Source of the DNA: Actinomycetes bacterium
GTDB taxonomy: Bacteria > Actinomycetota > Acidimicrobiia > Acidimicrobiales > Aldehydirespiratoraceae
Assembly (NCBI GenBank): GCA_024276495.1
Contig: JAJRXC010000013.1
Coordinates: 70,402-134,401, forward strand
Length of the DNA stretch: 64,000 nt
Direction: 5' to 3'
A program made the position numbers and the translations under genes. How positions within the stretch are numbered: the stretch's first letter is position 1; every line of letters begins with the position of its first letter. Below, in pieces: positions 17,716 to 27,210 of the stretch. A model generated the notes under the pieces. The model did no database searches and was not told the DNA's origin. It saw nothing but the letters and a program-made list of their open reading frames with translations.

Positions 17716-19965
17716 CTACTGACGTGACATCTCGGTGCGGGCCGCGGCTTCGCGTGCGGCGACGTCTCGGCGCGACAGCAGTTGGATCTCGACCCGGTGC
17801 AGCGTTCCCCGGAAGGCGAAGTCATCGGTGTACTCCCGGCTGACGGGTGAGCCCTGGTCGCGCCCGACGCTGGCCCCGACCGACGAGATCGTGCTCATCA
17901 CCCAGGGCACATCGGCGGACCCCACGACCCGGTCGTCGACGAGGAGCCGAGCGGTGCCACGGCGGTCGTGGCGCCGGAACTGAACCGTCAACCTCGAGGC
18001 ATCGGACGCGATCGGCCGGTCGGAGCGGACGACGGTGTGGTCGTCGAAGGCGTTGTAGTCGAACACGAGATGTCCGTCCTTCACGAAGACGCTCAGCCCG
18101 GCGTTCTCGGTACCGGTCGCGTAGAGCACGCCGTCGGCGGGACCGTCGACATGGGCGGTCAGGTCCCAGCTGCGTCCGCTGATCGGGGCACCGGCCTGGG
18201 TCGGCAGCAGCGACATCGGTGGGTGATAGACGTAGCGCCGGTCGGTCGGGTGAGGCGAGTGGTCGCGAAACCGGGTGCCGAAGAGCTCGATCATGCGGTC
18301 GTCGAGGGGCAGCACGCCGTGCTCCTCGGCCTGTTCCCACCAGAGGTCGATGAGCTCGGCGAGCTTGTCCGGGCGCGTCGCCGCGAGGTCGTTCGTCTCG
18401 GACGGGTCGATGTCGACGTGGTACAGCTCCCAGACGTCGTCGTCGAACGACGACCGGGGTTCGTGACGGGTGACGGCCTTCCAGCCGTCGTGCCACAGGC
18501 CGCGATGGCCGGCCATCTCGAAGTACTGGATCTCCTTGCGGGTCGGCGCGTCGGGTTCGGCGAAGGAGTAGGCCATCGACACGCCGCTGATCGGAATCTG
18601 TTCGAGCCCGCGCCGCGTCGTGGGCGGGTCGACGCCGATCACGTCGTAGAGGGTGGCCACGATGTCGTTGACGTGGTGGAACTGGGTCCGCAGCCCCCCG
18701 GCGTCGTCGACGCCGGCCGGCCAGTGCACGATGAGCGGCACATGCACGCCCCCCTCGTGGGTGTTCTGCTTGTACCACTTGAAGGGGGTGTTGCCGGCCT
18801 GGGCCCAGCCCCACGGATAGTTCGTGTGGGAGTGCGGTCCACCGATCTCGTCGAGGTGGGCAACGGCCTCGTCGGGGGTCTCGAGGATGCCGTTGAAGAA
18901 CTGCATCTCGTGGAGCACGCCGAAGGGACCGCCTTCTTGTGAGGCGCCGTTGTCACCGAGGACCATGACGACCGTGTTGTCGAGCTTGCCGAGCGCGCGC
19001 AGATCGTCGATCAGGCGGCCGACCTGGTCGTCGGTGTGGTCGAGGAACGCCGCGAAGGCTTCCTGCAGTCGACACGCGAGCGCCTGCTGATTCTCGGGGA
19101 GGTCGGCCCACGCCGCCACACCCGGGTTGCGAGGGGCCAGGGTCGTGTCGACGGCGCTGATTCCCAGCTCGATCTGGCGCTCGAACCAACGTCGGCGCAC
19201 GATGTCCCAGCCCTCGTCGTAGCGGCCTCGGTACTTTTCGAGGTACTCCGCCGGTGCCTGATGGGGGGCGTGGGTCGCGCCGAACGCGAGATAGAGGAAG
19301 AACGGGCGGTCCGGGCGGACCGAGACCGAGTCGTGGACGAACTCGATCGCTTTCGTGACGAGGTCCTCGCTGACGTGATAGCCGTCCTCGGGGCGGCTCG
19401 GGGGGTCGATGTGGTGATTGTCGTAGGTCAACGACGGACTGAACTGGTCGGTCTCGCCGTCGAGGAATCCGTAGAAACGATCGAACCCCCGCTGACACGG
19501 CCATTGGTCGAACGGACCGGCCGCCGAGCACTGGTCCATCGGCGCGAGATGCCATTTCCCGACCGCGAAGGTGGCGTAGCCCTCGTCGTGGAGCACTTCG
19601 GCGACGGTGGCCGCGTGGTCGGAGATGTGGCCGGTCATGTGGGGAAAGCCGGTGTTGAAGTTCGAGATGGCCCGCATCCCGACACTGTGATGGTTGCGGC
19701 CGGTGAGCAGGGCGGCCCGGGTCGGCGAGCAGAGGGGGGTGACGTGGAAGTTCGTGTAGCGCAGACCGCCCGTGGCGAGGGCGTCGATGTGGGGGGTGTC
19801 GATGTCGGAGCCGTAGCACCCGAACTGGGAGAATCCGAGGTCGTCGAAGAGGATCACCACGACGTTCGGTGCGTCGTCGTCGGGATGGGGGGCGGTCTCG
19901 AAGTCCGGCTCGGACTCGGGCACGGTGGTGCCGATTCGACCGTTCCAGTCGCCGTAGTTCTTCAC
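17716..19965 (-). CDS. sulfatase (arylsulfatase family)
   Basis: VVVILFDDLGFSQFGCYGSDIDTP, CSPTRAALLTGRNHHS (Cys-type formylglycine motif), VGKWHLAP. Confidence 0.93.
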   Translation of the reverse strand: MKNYGDWNGRIGTTVPESEPDFETAPHPDDDAPNVVVILFDDLGFSQFGCYGSDIDTPHIDALATGGLRYTNFHVTPLCSPTRAALLTGRNHHSVGMRAISNFNTGFPHMTGHISDHAATVAEVLHDEGYATFAVGKWHLAPMDQCSAAGPFDQWPCQRGFDRFYGFLDGETDQFSPSLTYDNHHIDPPSRPEDGYHVSEDLVTKAIEFVHDSVSVRPDRPFFLYLAFGATHAPHQAPAEYLEKYRGRYDEGWDIVRRRWFERQIELGISAVDTTLAPRNPGVAAWADLPENQQALACRLQEAFAAFLDHTDDQVGRLIDDLRALGKLDNTVVMVLGDNGASQEGGPFGVLHEMQFFNGILETPDEAVAHLDEIGGPHSHTNYPWGWAQAGNTPFKWYKQNTHEGGVHVPLIVHWPAGVDDAGGLRTQFHHVNDIVATLYDVIGVDPPTTRRGLEQIPISGVSMAYSFAEPDAPTRKEIQYFEMAGHRGLWHDGWKAVTRHEPRSSFDDDVWELYHVDIDPSETNDLAATRPDKLAELIDLWWEQAEEHGVLPLDDRMIELFGTRFRDHSPHPTDRRYVYHPPMSLLPTQAGAPISGRSWDLTAHVDGPADGVLYATGTENAGLSVFVKDGHLVFDYNAFDDHTVVRSDRPIASDASRLTVQFRRHDRRGTARLLVDDRVVGSADVPWVMSTISSVGASVGRDQGSPVSREYTDDFAFRGTLHRVEIQLLSRRDVAAREAAARTEMSRQ

Positions 19966-20059
19966 GTGTCCCCCGATGACCTTCTCGCCCTACGATCGCT
20001 TGAGACCCTAGACCCGCCAAACTATTGTCGGCAAGACTGACAGAAACTCTGGAGAACCG

Positions 20060-21097
20060 ATGAAGCTCTCGATGACGCTCAACTACAGCGGTGATCCGCG
20101 CGCGGCGGCCGACGACGCCCGCGATCTCGAACGGGCCGGAATCGATGTCGGTTGGGTCGCCGAGCTCTACAGCTTCGACGCGGTGAGCATCCTCGGGTAT
20201 CTCGCGGCGAAGACCGAGACGATGGAGCTCGGATCCTCGATTCTTCCGATCTACTCGCGCACGCCGACATTGACCGCGATGACCGCAGCCGGACTCGACG
20301 CGGTCTCGGATGGCCGGTTCATCCTCGGAATCGGTGCGTCGGGCCCCCAGGTCATCGAGGGGTGGCATGGCGTGCCCTACGACAAGCCGGTCGGACGCCA
20401 ACGGGAACTGATCGAGATCTGTCGCAAGGTGTGGCGTCGAGAGGTCGTCGTCCACGACGGTCCGAGCTACCACCTGCCACTGCCCGCCGACCAGGGCACC
20501 GGCCTCGGCAAGCCACTGAAGCTGATCAACCATCCGAAACGGGCCGACATCCCCGTCTACATCGCCTCGCTCGGCCCGAGAAACGTCGAGCTCACCGCGG
20601 AGATCGCCGACGGCTGGATCCCGGTGTTCTTCCACCCCGACAAGGCCGAGCAGGTCTGGGGCGAAGATCTCTCCAAGGGGATGGCCAAGCGCGATCCGGC
20701 CCTCGCACCGATGGAGATCGTCGCCGGCGGCACCGTGGCCATCTGCGACGAGGCATCGGCGAAGGAGATCCGCGACGGCGCCCGGTTCATGACCGCGCTC
20801 TACGTCGGGGGGATGGGCTCGAAGGACAAGAACTTCTACAACAACATCTTCCGCAAGTACGGCTACGAGGAGGAGGCCGAGAAGATCCAGGAGCTCTACC
20901 TCTCGGGCCACAAGGAAGAAGCCATGGCGGCAGTGCCCCAGGACTTCCTCGACGCCACGGCCATGGTCGGCGACGAAGGTCGGGTCCGCGAACGCATCGA
21001 GGCGTACGCGGCCGCCGGGGTCACACGCCTGGCGGTCCAACCGGTCGGCGGTGATCGGCTCGGCCTGATCGAGAAGATCAAGAACTGGGTCAGCTGA
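20060..21097 (+). CDS. LLM class F420-dependent-type oxidoreductase
   Basis: Luciferase-like barrel: MKLSMTLNYSGDPRAAADDARDLERAGIDVGWVAELYSFDAVSILGYLAAKTETMELGSSILPIYSRTP, RFILGIGASGPQVIEGWHG. Confidence 0.9.
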   Translation: MKLSMTLNYSGDPRAAADDARDLERAGIDVGWVAELYSFDAVSILGYLAAKTETMELGSSILPIYSRTPTLTAMTAAGLDAVSDGRFILGIGASGPQVIEGWHGVPYDKPVGRQRELIEICRKVWRREVVVHDGPSYHLPLPADQGTGLGKPLKLINHPKRADIPVYIASLGPRNVELTAEIADGWIPVFFHPDKAEQVWGEDLSKGMAKRDPALAPMEIVAGGTVAICDEASAKEIRDGARFMTALYVGGMGSKDKNFYNNIFRKYGYEEEAEKIQELYLSGHKEEAMAAVPQDFLDATAMVGDEGRVRERIEAYAAAGVTRLAVQPVGGDRLGLIEKIKNWVS

Positions 21098-21584
21098 CCC
21101 GACGGTCGGCGATGTGGGCGCCGAGGTTCTCGAGCGCGGCGCCCAGGTTCTTCTCGAGGCTCCGTTTCGCGAGACGGACGATCGGCGCGAACCAGGCCTT
21201 GGGGGCGATCCCCATCTTGTAGGTGACCCGGACGCGGTCCGGACCGATCTCCTGGATCGTCACGAGCTCGTTCATGGACCGCAGGCCACCGATGGAGGCG
21301 TCGAGGATCGTGAACCCCCACGCCTTGCCCGGCTCCCACACGATGAACTCCTCATCGACACGGACCCGTCTGTTGATGAAGACCCGTCGCTTGGAACCGA
21401 CACCGTCATCGAGGTCGCCGAACTGCTCGACCCGGTCGAGCGATGTGAACCACTGTGGCCACGTCTCGTGGTCGGCGAGTGCCTCGAACACCTCGTCGGC
21501 CGTCGCCGCGATCTCGCGGGTGGCGCTCGGCTGCACCGGCGCGGTGTGGATCCACTCGGGGGGCTGGGTCTGAAGTGCTGCCAT
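21090..21584 (-). CDS. SRPBCC (START/polyketide cyclase-like) family protein
   Basis: SATREIAATADEVFEALADHETWPQWFTSLDRVEQFGD. Confidence 0.82.
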   Translation of the reverse strand: MAALQTQPPEWIHTAPVQPSATREIAATADEVFEALADHETWPQWFTSLDRVEQFGDLDDGVGSKRRVFINRRVRVDEEFIVWEPGKAWGFTILDASIGGLRSMNELVTIQEIGPDRVRVTYKMGIAPKAWFAPIVRLAKRSLEKNLGAALENLGAHIADRRVS

Positions 21585-21593
21585 GACGCCTCT

Positions 21594-22301
21594 CTAGCCG
21601 GGCCCGGCCTCGAACACGAACTCCGACATCGGATGGGAGTCGACTGCGGTGAGGTCGAGGAACGTCTGCACCGTCTCGAACATGCGTGACTGTCGCTCGG
21701 CGAGGTCCGCGTCGGTCGTGGCGCCGAAGAACGCCGCCGGGTCGTCGAGCGCCTCGATCGGGAATCCCTCCTCGATGATGGCCGACCAGTAGGGGGCGTC
21801 CGGCGTGAGCGGTCGCACGATCTCGTTGCGCACATAGTCCCAGGTGTTCTGGCCGTCGATCGCGGTGTCGCGAAATGGGCCCTGCCACCGGGCGATGAAC
21901 TCGTCGTGGGAGAGATCGCCGCGGCGGCGGATGCAGGTGACGAGGTGGAACCCGTCGGTGCGTTCCCCGGCGCCGTGCAGATGGCCAGGGGGCGTTCGCA
22001 GCGGCCGTGACTCGGTCACCAGATAGCCGGCGATCCGGTCGGCGGCCGCGGCGACGATGGCCTCGGGCTCCTGGCGTCGAAACGACTCCTCGAGCCAGAA
22101 ACTGATCACCGCGTCCTTGTCGACCGGCTGGGAGCCGATCCGCAACGCCTCGCCTCTCGCGACCGAGTCGTCGACGACCGCCATCTTCACGAACCGGGCG
22201 CCGGCATCGATGAGCGCAGGCGCGGTGACCTCGTGGAGTTGGCCGGGCACGTCGACCGCGTCGCGGTCGCCCCGCCACAGCACATAGACCAGCTTCTCCA
22301 T
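21594..22301 (-). CDS. EthD-like dimeric alpha/beta barrel protein
   Basis: CIRRRGDLSHDEFIARWQGPFRDTAID, internally repeated ferredoxin-like half. Confidence 0.65.
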   Translation of the reverse strand: MEKLVYVLWRGDRDAVDVPGQLHEVTAPALIDAGARFVKMAVVDDSVARGEALRIGSQPVDKDAVISFWLEESFRRQEPEAIVAAAADRIAGYLVTESRPLRTPPGHLHGAGERTDGFHLVTCIRRRGDLSHDEFIARWQGPFRDTAIDGQNTWDYVRNEIVRPLTPDAPYWSAIIEEGFPIEALDDPAAFFGATTDADLAERQSRMFETVQTFLDLTAVDSHPMSEFVFEAGPG

Positions 22302-22417
22302 CAGAGGTTCCCCGTTCGCCGGCGCTCATCATGGCTCCGGGCCGCGGGAATCACCAGCGGTCGTGACGGTGCGGAGGGCGTAGGCTCTTGGAGACTCGCA
22401 TCTATCTGGAGGACTCC

Positions 22418-23263
22418 ATGCGACTACGACACTTCATCGCGCTGTTTCTCGCGTTCGCGCTGCTCGCGGCGGCGTGCGGCAACGACGACTCGGATTCGGA
22501 GGGCGCTGCCGGTGGCGATGCCGCGGCCGAATGTCCGACGAAGACCGATGGTGTGTTGACCGTCGCCACGGGGGAACCGGTGTTCGAGCCGTGGATGGTC
22601 GACGACGCCCCCTCCAACGGGCAGGGGTTCGAGTCGGCGATCGTCTACGCGCTGGCCGAGGAGATGGGCATCGACACCGTCGAGTGGACCCGGACCGGGT
22701 TCGACGAGGCGATCTCGGCCGGGTCGAAGGACTACGACTTCAACATCCAGCAGTATTCGATCACCGATGTCCGCGACGAGGTGGTCGACTTCTCCGACAG
22801 CTACTACTCGGCTGAGCAGGCCATCATCGGCTCGCCCGACAACCCGATCGCGTCCGCGACCTCGCTGGCCGATCTGAAGGACGCCCAGCTCGGTGCGGCC
22901 ATCGGAACGACGCAGCTCGACTACATCGAGACCGTGATCCAGCCGTCCTCACCGGCCTCGGTCTACAACGACAACGCCGATGCGAAGTCGGCTTTCGACG
23001 CCGGCCAGGTCGACGGGATCATCTTCGATCTGCCGACCGCCTACTACATCACCGCGGTGGAGATCGAGGACGCCTCCATCATCGGGGTGCTGCCCCGGGT
23101 CGGTGAGAGCCCCGAGGACCTGGGGATGCTGTTCGAGGAGGGAAGCCCGCTCGTCCCCTGCGTCAACGCCGCCCTGTCGGCGTTGCGTGATGCCGGCACG
23201 TTGGAGGCCATCGAGGAGGAGTGGCTGAGCCAGGGTGGGAACATTCCGACACTGAGCCAGTGA
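22418..23263 (+). CDS. amino-acid ABC transporter substrate-binding lipoprotein (family 3)
   Basis: Lipobox FALLAAACGND, SBP_bac_3-like pattern (FDEAISAGSKDYDFNIQQYSITDVRDEVVDFSDSYYSAEQAII). Confidence 0.9.
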   Translation: MRLRHFIALFLAFALLAAACGNDDSDSEGAAGGDAAAECPTKTDGVLTVATGEPVFEPWMVDDAPSNGQGFESAIVYALAEEMGIDTVEWTRTGFDEAISAGSKDYDFNIQQYSITDVRDEVVDFSDSYYSAEQAIIGSPDNPIASATSLADLKDAQLGAAIGTTQLDYIETVIQPSSPASVYNDNADAKSAFDAGQVDGIIFDLPTAYYITAVEIEDASIIGVLPRVGESPEDLGMLFEEGSPLVPCVNAALSALRDAGTLEAIEEEWLSQGGNIPTLSQ

Positions 23264-24090
23264 AACGACGCTCGGCGCTGACCGAGCTGCTCGACGAGGA
23301 GGGCGCCAAGGGCGCCCTCCTCGCCGCGGTGTCGTCGATCGTCGTCTTCGGCGGGTTGATCGCACTCGTGCTCACCAGTCCGAACTGGGAGAAGGTCCAA
23401 CGCCAGTTCTTCAGTTGGCGGCACTTCAAGGCGGCATGGCCGGCGGTCGTCGACGGGTTCTGGCTCAACGTCGAGTTGTTCTTCTGGGCGATGCTCACGA
23501 TTCCGGTGCTGGCCCTGCTGATCGCGATCGCGCGGAGTCTGCGCGGCCCGGCCTTCTTTCCGGTGCGGGTGTTGGCGGTGATCTACACCGATGTCTTTCG
23601 CGGAATTCCGCTGATCCTGCTGATCTTCCTGCTCGGATTCGGGGTTCCCCCACTCGACATCACCGGCCTGCCGAGCGATCCCAAGTTCTGGGGGGTGACC
23701 GCGCTGGCGCTCAGCTACTCAGCCTACACCGCGGAGATCTACCGGTCGGGAATCGACGCGGTTCCCGAGAGCCAACGATCGTCGGCGCGGGCGCTGGGTC
23801 TCACCCAGATGCAGGCGCTCAGATTCGCGATCCTGCCCCAGGCGATCCGAAACGTCGTCCCCGCCCTGATGAACACCGTCGTCAGCCTGCAAAAAGACGT
23901 GGCGCTCCTGTCGGTCCTCGGACTGCGCGAAGCGGTCCGGGCGGCGGAGATCTACAAGGGTCGCACCTTCAACTTCACTGCCTATCTCGTGGCGACGCTG
24001 CTGTTCCTGGCCGTCTCGGTTCCCCTCACCCGCTTCGTCGATTGGTACACCAGTCGGGACCGGGCCCGACGTTCCCAGGCGGCGGTCTGA
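23260..24090 (+). CDS. amino-acid ABC transporter permease
   Basis: EAA-like loop SQRSSARALGLTQMQALRFAILPQAIRNVVPALMN; GTG start overlapping the upstream TGA. Confidence 0.92.
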   Translation: MKRRSALTELLDEEGAKGALLAAVSSIVVFGGLIALVLTSPNWEKVQRQFFSWRHFKAAWPAVVDGFWLNVELFFWAMLTIPVLALLIAIARSLRGPAFFPVRVLAVIYTDVFRGIPLILLIFLLGFGVPPLDITGLPSDPKFWGVTALALSYSAYTAEIYRSGIDAVPESQRSSARALGLTQMQALRFAILPQAIRNVVPALMNTVVSLQKDVALLSVLGLREAVRAAEIYKGRTFNFTAYLVATLLFLAVSVPLTRFVDWYTSRDRARRSQAAV

Positions 24091-24091
24091 C

Positions 24092-24841
24092 ATGGCCGAT
24101 CCGAAGCTGGCCCTCGACGGGGTTCACAAGGCGTTCGGCGACAAGTTGGTCCTGCGGGGGATCGACCTCGAGGTGGAGGACCACGAGGTCGTTTGTCTGA
24201 TCGGTCCGTCGGGCTGTGGAAAATCCACGATCCTGCGTTGCGTCGACCTGCTCGACACCATCGACGCGGGCGAGATCCGGCTCGGAGGCGAAGTCATCAC
24301 CGGGCGAGGGGTCAACGCCAACGACGTCCGTCGGCGGGTCGGGATCGTCTTCCAATCGTTCAACCTCTTCGCTCACATGAACGTGCTCGACAACGTGACG
24401 TTGGGTGCGAGACGGGCACTGGGGGTGGCGCGAGATGTCGCCGAGGAACAGGCGGGTGAGATGCTCGTCCGGTTCGGGCTCGGGGACAAGATCGACCAGT
24501 ACCCGGATCGGCTGTCCGGAGGGCAGCAACAGCGGGCGGCGATCGTGCGGGCCCTCATGGGCGATCCGGAGTTGCTTCTCCTCGACGAGGTCACGTCGGC
24601 GCTCGATCCCGAGCTCGTCGGTGAGGTGCTCGGGGTGATTCGTGAACTGGCCGGGCGGGGCCTCACCATGGTGCTCGCGACCCACGAGATGGGGTTTGCC
24701 CGCTACGTCGCCAGCCGGGTCGCGTTCCTGCACGAGGGCCGGGTCCTCGAGTACGGGCCGCCGGCGAAGATCCTCTCGGAGCCGGAAAAGCCCCGGACCC
24801 GGGAGTTTCTCAAACGGGTCATCGAGGCCGGCCGGCTCTGA
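24092..24841 (+). CDS. amino-acid ABC transporter ATP-binding protein
   Basis: GPSGCGKSTILRCVDLLD Walker A, LSGGQQQRAAIVRAL signature, LLLDEVTSALDPELV Walker B. Confidence 0.95.
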   Translation: MADPKLALDGVHKAFGDKLVLRGIDLEVEDHEVVCLIGPSGCGKSTILRCVDLLDTIDAGEIRLGGEVITGRGVNANDVRRRVGIVFQSFNLFAHMNVLDNVTLGARRALGVARDVAEEQAGEMLVRFGLGDKIDQYPDRLSGGQQQRAAIVRALMGDPELLLLDEVTSALDPELVGEVLGVIRELAGRGLTMVLATHEMGFARYVASRVAFLHEGRVLEYGPPAKILSEPEKPRTREFLKRVIEAGRL

Positions 24842-24842
24842 C

Positions 24843-25601
24843 GTGCACCCGGTGGTCGACCCGGCGGAACTGGCCGCGCTGTTCGCACGACGGCCCGACG
24901 TGCACATCTATGGGCTCGGCGACCTCGAGGAGCCCTTCTGGACACGGAGTCGTTGGGTTCGTCGTGGCGACGCCGCGGTCGGAGTGGTGCCGTTGCCCGA
25001 CTCGACGGTCACCGCGGTCTACGCGGTGTCCGAAGCCGATCCCGAGGGGACGCTCGAGCTCCTGATCGAATTGCTCCCGGAGTTGCCTCCCGGCGCGCTC
25101 GTCACCGGACCGACCGGGCTGGCCCGGCGGGCCGAAGCCGTCCGGGCGATCGATGATCTCGGCCCCCACACGAAGCTCGTTCTCGGTGACCGGCGCCGCC
25201 TCCCCGACCCTTCGGCGGTGCGGCCCCTCGATGCGTCGCACGTGGCGGAGCTCACGGCGTTGCACGCGAGCGACCCCGGCGCGGCGTTCTGGTCGCCGAG
25301 CATGCTCGCGGACGGGACCCATGTCGGGCTCTGGATCGGCGACGAACTCGTCGCCGCGGCCGGAACCCACCTGGTCAGTGAACGTCACTCGGTCGCGGCG
25401 ATCGGGGGCGTGATCGTTCGCCCCGACCAGCGCGGACGCGGCCACGCCGGCCGGGTGACGGCCGGGGTGATCGAACGCATCGGCGCGCGGGCCACGACGA
25501 TCGGTCTGAATGTCGACAGCGGGAACGAGCCGGCGCGGCGGGCCTACGCCCGTCTCGGATTCGAGGAATGCTGGCGCTACGAGGAGATCGAGGTGCGCTA
25601 G
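24843..25601 (+). CDS. GNAT family N-acetyltransferase
   Basis: VAAIGGVIVRPDQRGRGHAGRVTAGVIERI ... NEPARRAYARLGFEECWRYEE. Confidence 0.85.
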   Translation: MHPVVDPAELAALFARRPDVHIYGLGDLEEPFWTRSRWVRRGDAAVGVVPLPDSTVTAVYAVSEADPEGTLELLIELLPELPPGALVTGPTGLARRAEAVRAIDDLGPHTKLVLGDRRRLPDPSAVRPLDASHVAELTALHASDPGAAFWSPSMLADGTHVGLWIGDELVAAAGTHLVSERHSVAAIGGVIVRPDQRGRGHAGRVTAGVIERIGARATTIGLNVDSGNEPARRAYARLGFEECWRYEEIEVR

Positions 25602-25604
25602 CGG

Positions 25605-26189
25605 TCAGCCCGCGAAGTTCTGCGCGACGAACTCCCAGTTCAGGAGACTCTCGATGAACGTGTCGACATAGGCGGGTCGGGCGTTCTGATAGTCGAGGTA
25701 GTAGGCGTGCTCCCACACATCGATGGTGAGAAGCGCCTGCTGCCCATGGGCGAGGGGGGTGTCGGCGTCGTCGGTCTTGACGATCGCGAGGCCGTCGCCT
25801 TCGCGCACCAGCCAGGTCCACCCGGAGCCGAAGTTTCCGACCGAATCGGCCTTGAACTGCTCCTTGAACGAGTCGATCGAACCGAAGCTCGATTCGATCG
25901 CGGCGGCCAGATCGCCCGACGGGTCACCGCCGCCACCGGGGGTCATGCAGTTCCAGTAGAAGGTGTGGTTCCAAACCTGGGCGGCGTTGTTGAACAGCCC
26001 GCCCGGAGCGGCCGACGTGACGATGTCGACGAGGGAGGCATCGGCCTGATCGGTTCCCTCGATCAGGCCGTTGAGGTTCTTGACGTAGGCCGCGTGATGC
26101 TTGCCGTAGTGGAACGAGATCGTGCGCTCGCTGATGTGAGGTGCGAGCGCGTCGTCGGCGTAGGGAAGCGGCGGGAGTTCGATGGCCAT
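25605..26189 (-). CDS. sodB: superoxide dismutase, Fe/Mn family (Fe-type-like)
   Basis: LPPLPYADDALAPHISERTISFHYGKHHAAYVKNLN, FNNAAQVWNHTFYWNCM, DVWEHAYYLDYQNARPAYV. Confidence 0.92.
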   Translation of the reverse strand: MAIELPPLPYADDALAPHISERTISFHYGKHHAAYVKNLNGLIEGTDQADASLVDIVTSAAPGGLFNNAAQVWNHTFYWNCMTPGGGGDPSGDLAAAIESSFGSIDSFKEQFKADSVGNFGSGWTWLVREGDGLAIVKTDDADTPLAHGQQALLTIDVWEHAYYLDYQNARPAYVDTFIESLLNWEFVAQNFAG

Positions 26190-26259
26190 GTGGGGCTCCT
26201 CAGAGGCGGATTTTCGCCACGATACCCTGTCGGAATCGGGACGCGCTCCTCGATGCGAC

Positions 26260-27171
26260 CTATTGCGCCGCGATCGCCCGCCGCCACGCCTTCAGCGAGT
26301 CGGTCAGCACGATGGGGGCAACCGACACCGGCGCCTGGATGATGACCATCGACGACCGGTCGACGTCGGAGGCCCACAGGTTGATCGAGTCGTCGCCGCC
26401 GAGCCGCCACAGGCGCCCACCGACCTCCGGGGAGAACTGGTCGACGGCGGCGGCCAGGTCCCAACGGGCCCGGGCCGCGGCGAGGTACGCGTCGCCGGCT
26501 TCGGTGCCGCTCGACGCGATCAGCCACAGCTCGCCGACGTCGAGATCGTCCTGGGCCCGGCGGATCGTGCGGGCGGCGAACGGCTGGGACGTCTCGATCG
26601 TGGCGATGTCGATCACGCCGTCGAAGGTCAACAGTTGCGGCGGGTCGAGCTTCTCGAGCGCCCAGGGCGCGGGGAACACGGCGAGGAGCTCGTCGACCCG
26701 GGCGATGTCGTCGGAGAAGTCGAGGTCCTCGTCGAGCCACTGGCCGGTGATGAAGTCGATGGGCGGGGGCGACTGCCACGGTGAGAGGCCTTCGCCCACT
26801 TCTCGGGGAACGCCGGGGACCACCAGGGAGCTCGGTCGTATGCCACCGGCGATCGAGGGTGCCTGACCGGACGGCTCCGAGGTCGGCGTGGTCGGGGTCG
26901 TCGACGCGGGCGGGGGGAGCTCGGTCGCGATCGGGACCGGGTCGGGCCGGGTCAGCACGAAGGCCATCGCGCCGACCACGAACGTCAGGATCACCACGGT
27001 GACGCCCAGCTTGCGGAGCTCGTTGTTCTCGAGCGTCGTCCACCACTTCTCGCGTCTCGCCTCGATGGGCGCGGCGACTTCCTCGAACGAGCTCTTGCCG
27101 CAGATCGTGCAGATGGTCGACTGCACGATCGCCCGGCAATGGGGACAGGTCTGGAGGCCACGCGAACTCAC
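26260..27171 (-). CDS. zinc-ribbon, single-TM protein of unknown function
   Basis: N-terminal CPHCRAIVQSTICTICG, TM VTVVILTFVVGAMAFVL; GTG 27171 chosen because the long ORF overlaps the divergent gene. Confidence 0.65.
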   Translation of the reverse strand: MSSRGLQTCPHCRAIVQSTICTICGKSSFEEVAAPIEARREKWWTTLENNELRKLGVTVVILTFVVGAMAFVLTRPDPVPIATELPPPASTTPTTPTSEPSGQAPSIAGGIRPSSLVVPGVPREVGEGLSPWQSPPPIDFITGQWLDEDLDFSDDIARVDELLAVFPAPWALEKLDPPQLLTFDGVIDIATIETSQPFAARTIRRAQDDLDVGELWLIASSGTEAGDAYLAAARARWDLAAAVDQFSPEVGGRLWRLGGDDSINLWASDVDRSSMVIIQAPVSVAPIVLTDSLKAWRRAIAAQ

Positions 27172-27210
27172 AACACTCCGATCGGCCCGTCCGGTGCCGA
27201 CTGTGAGGAA

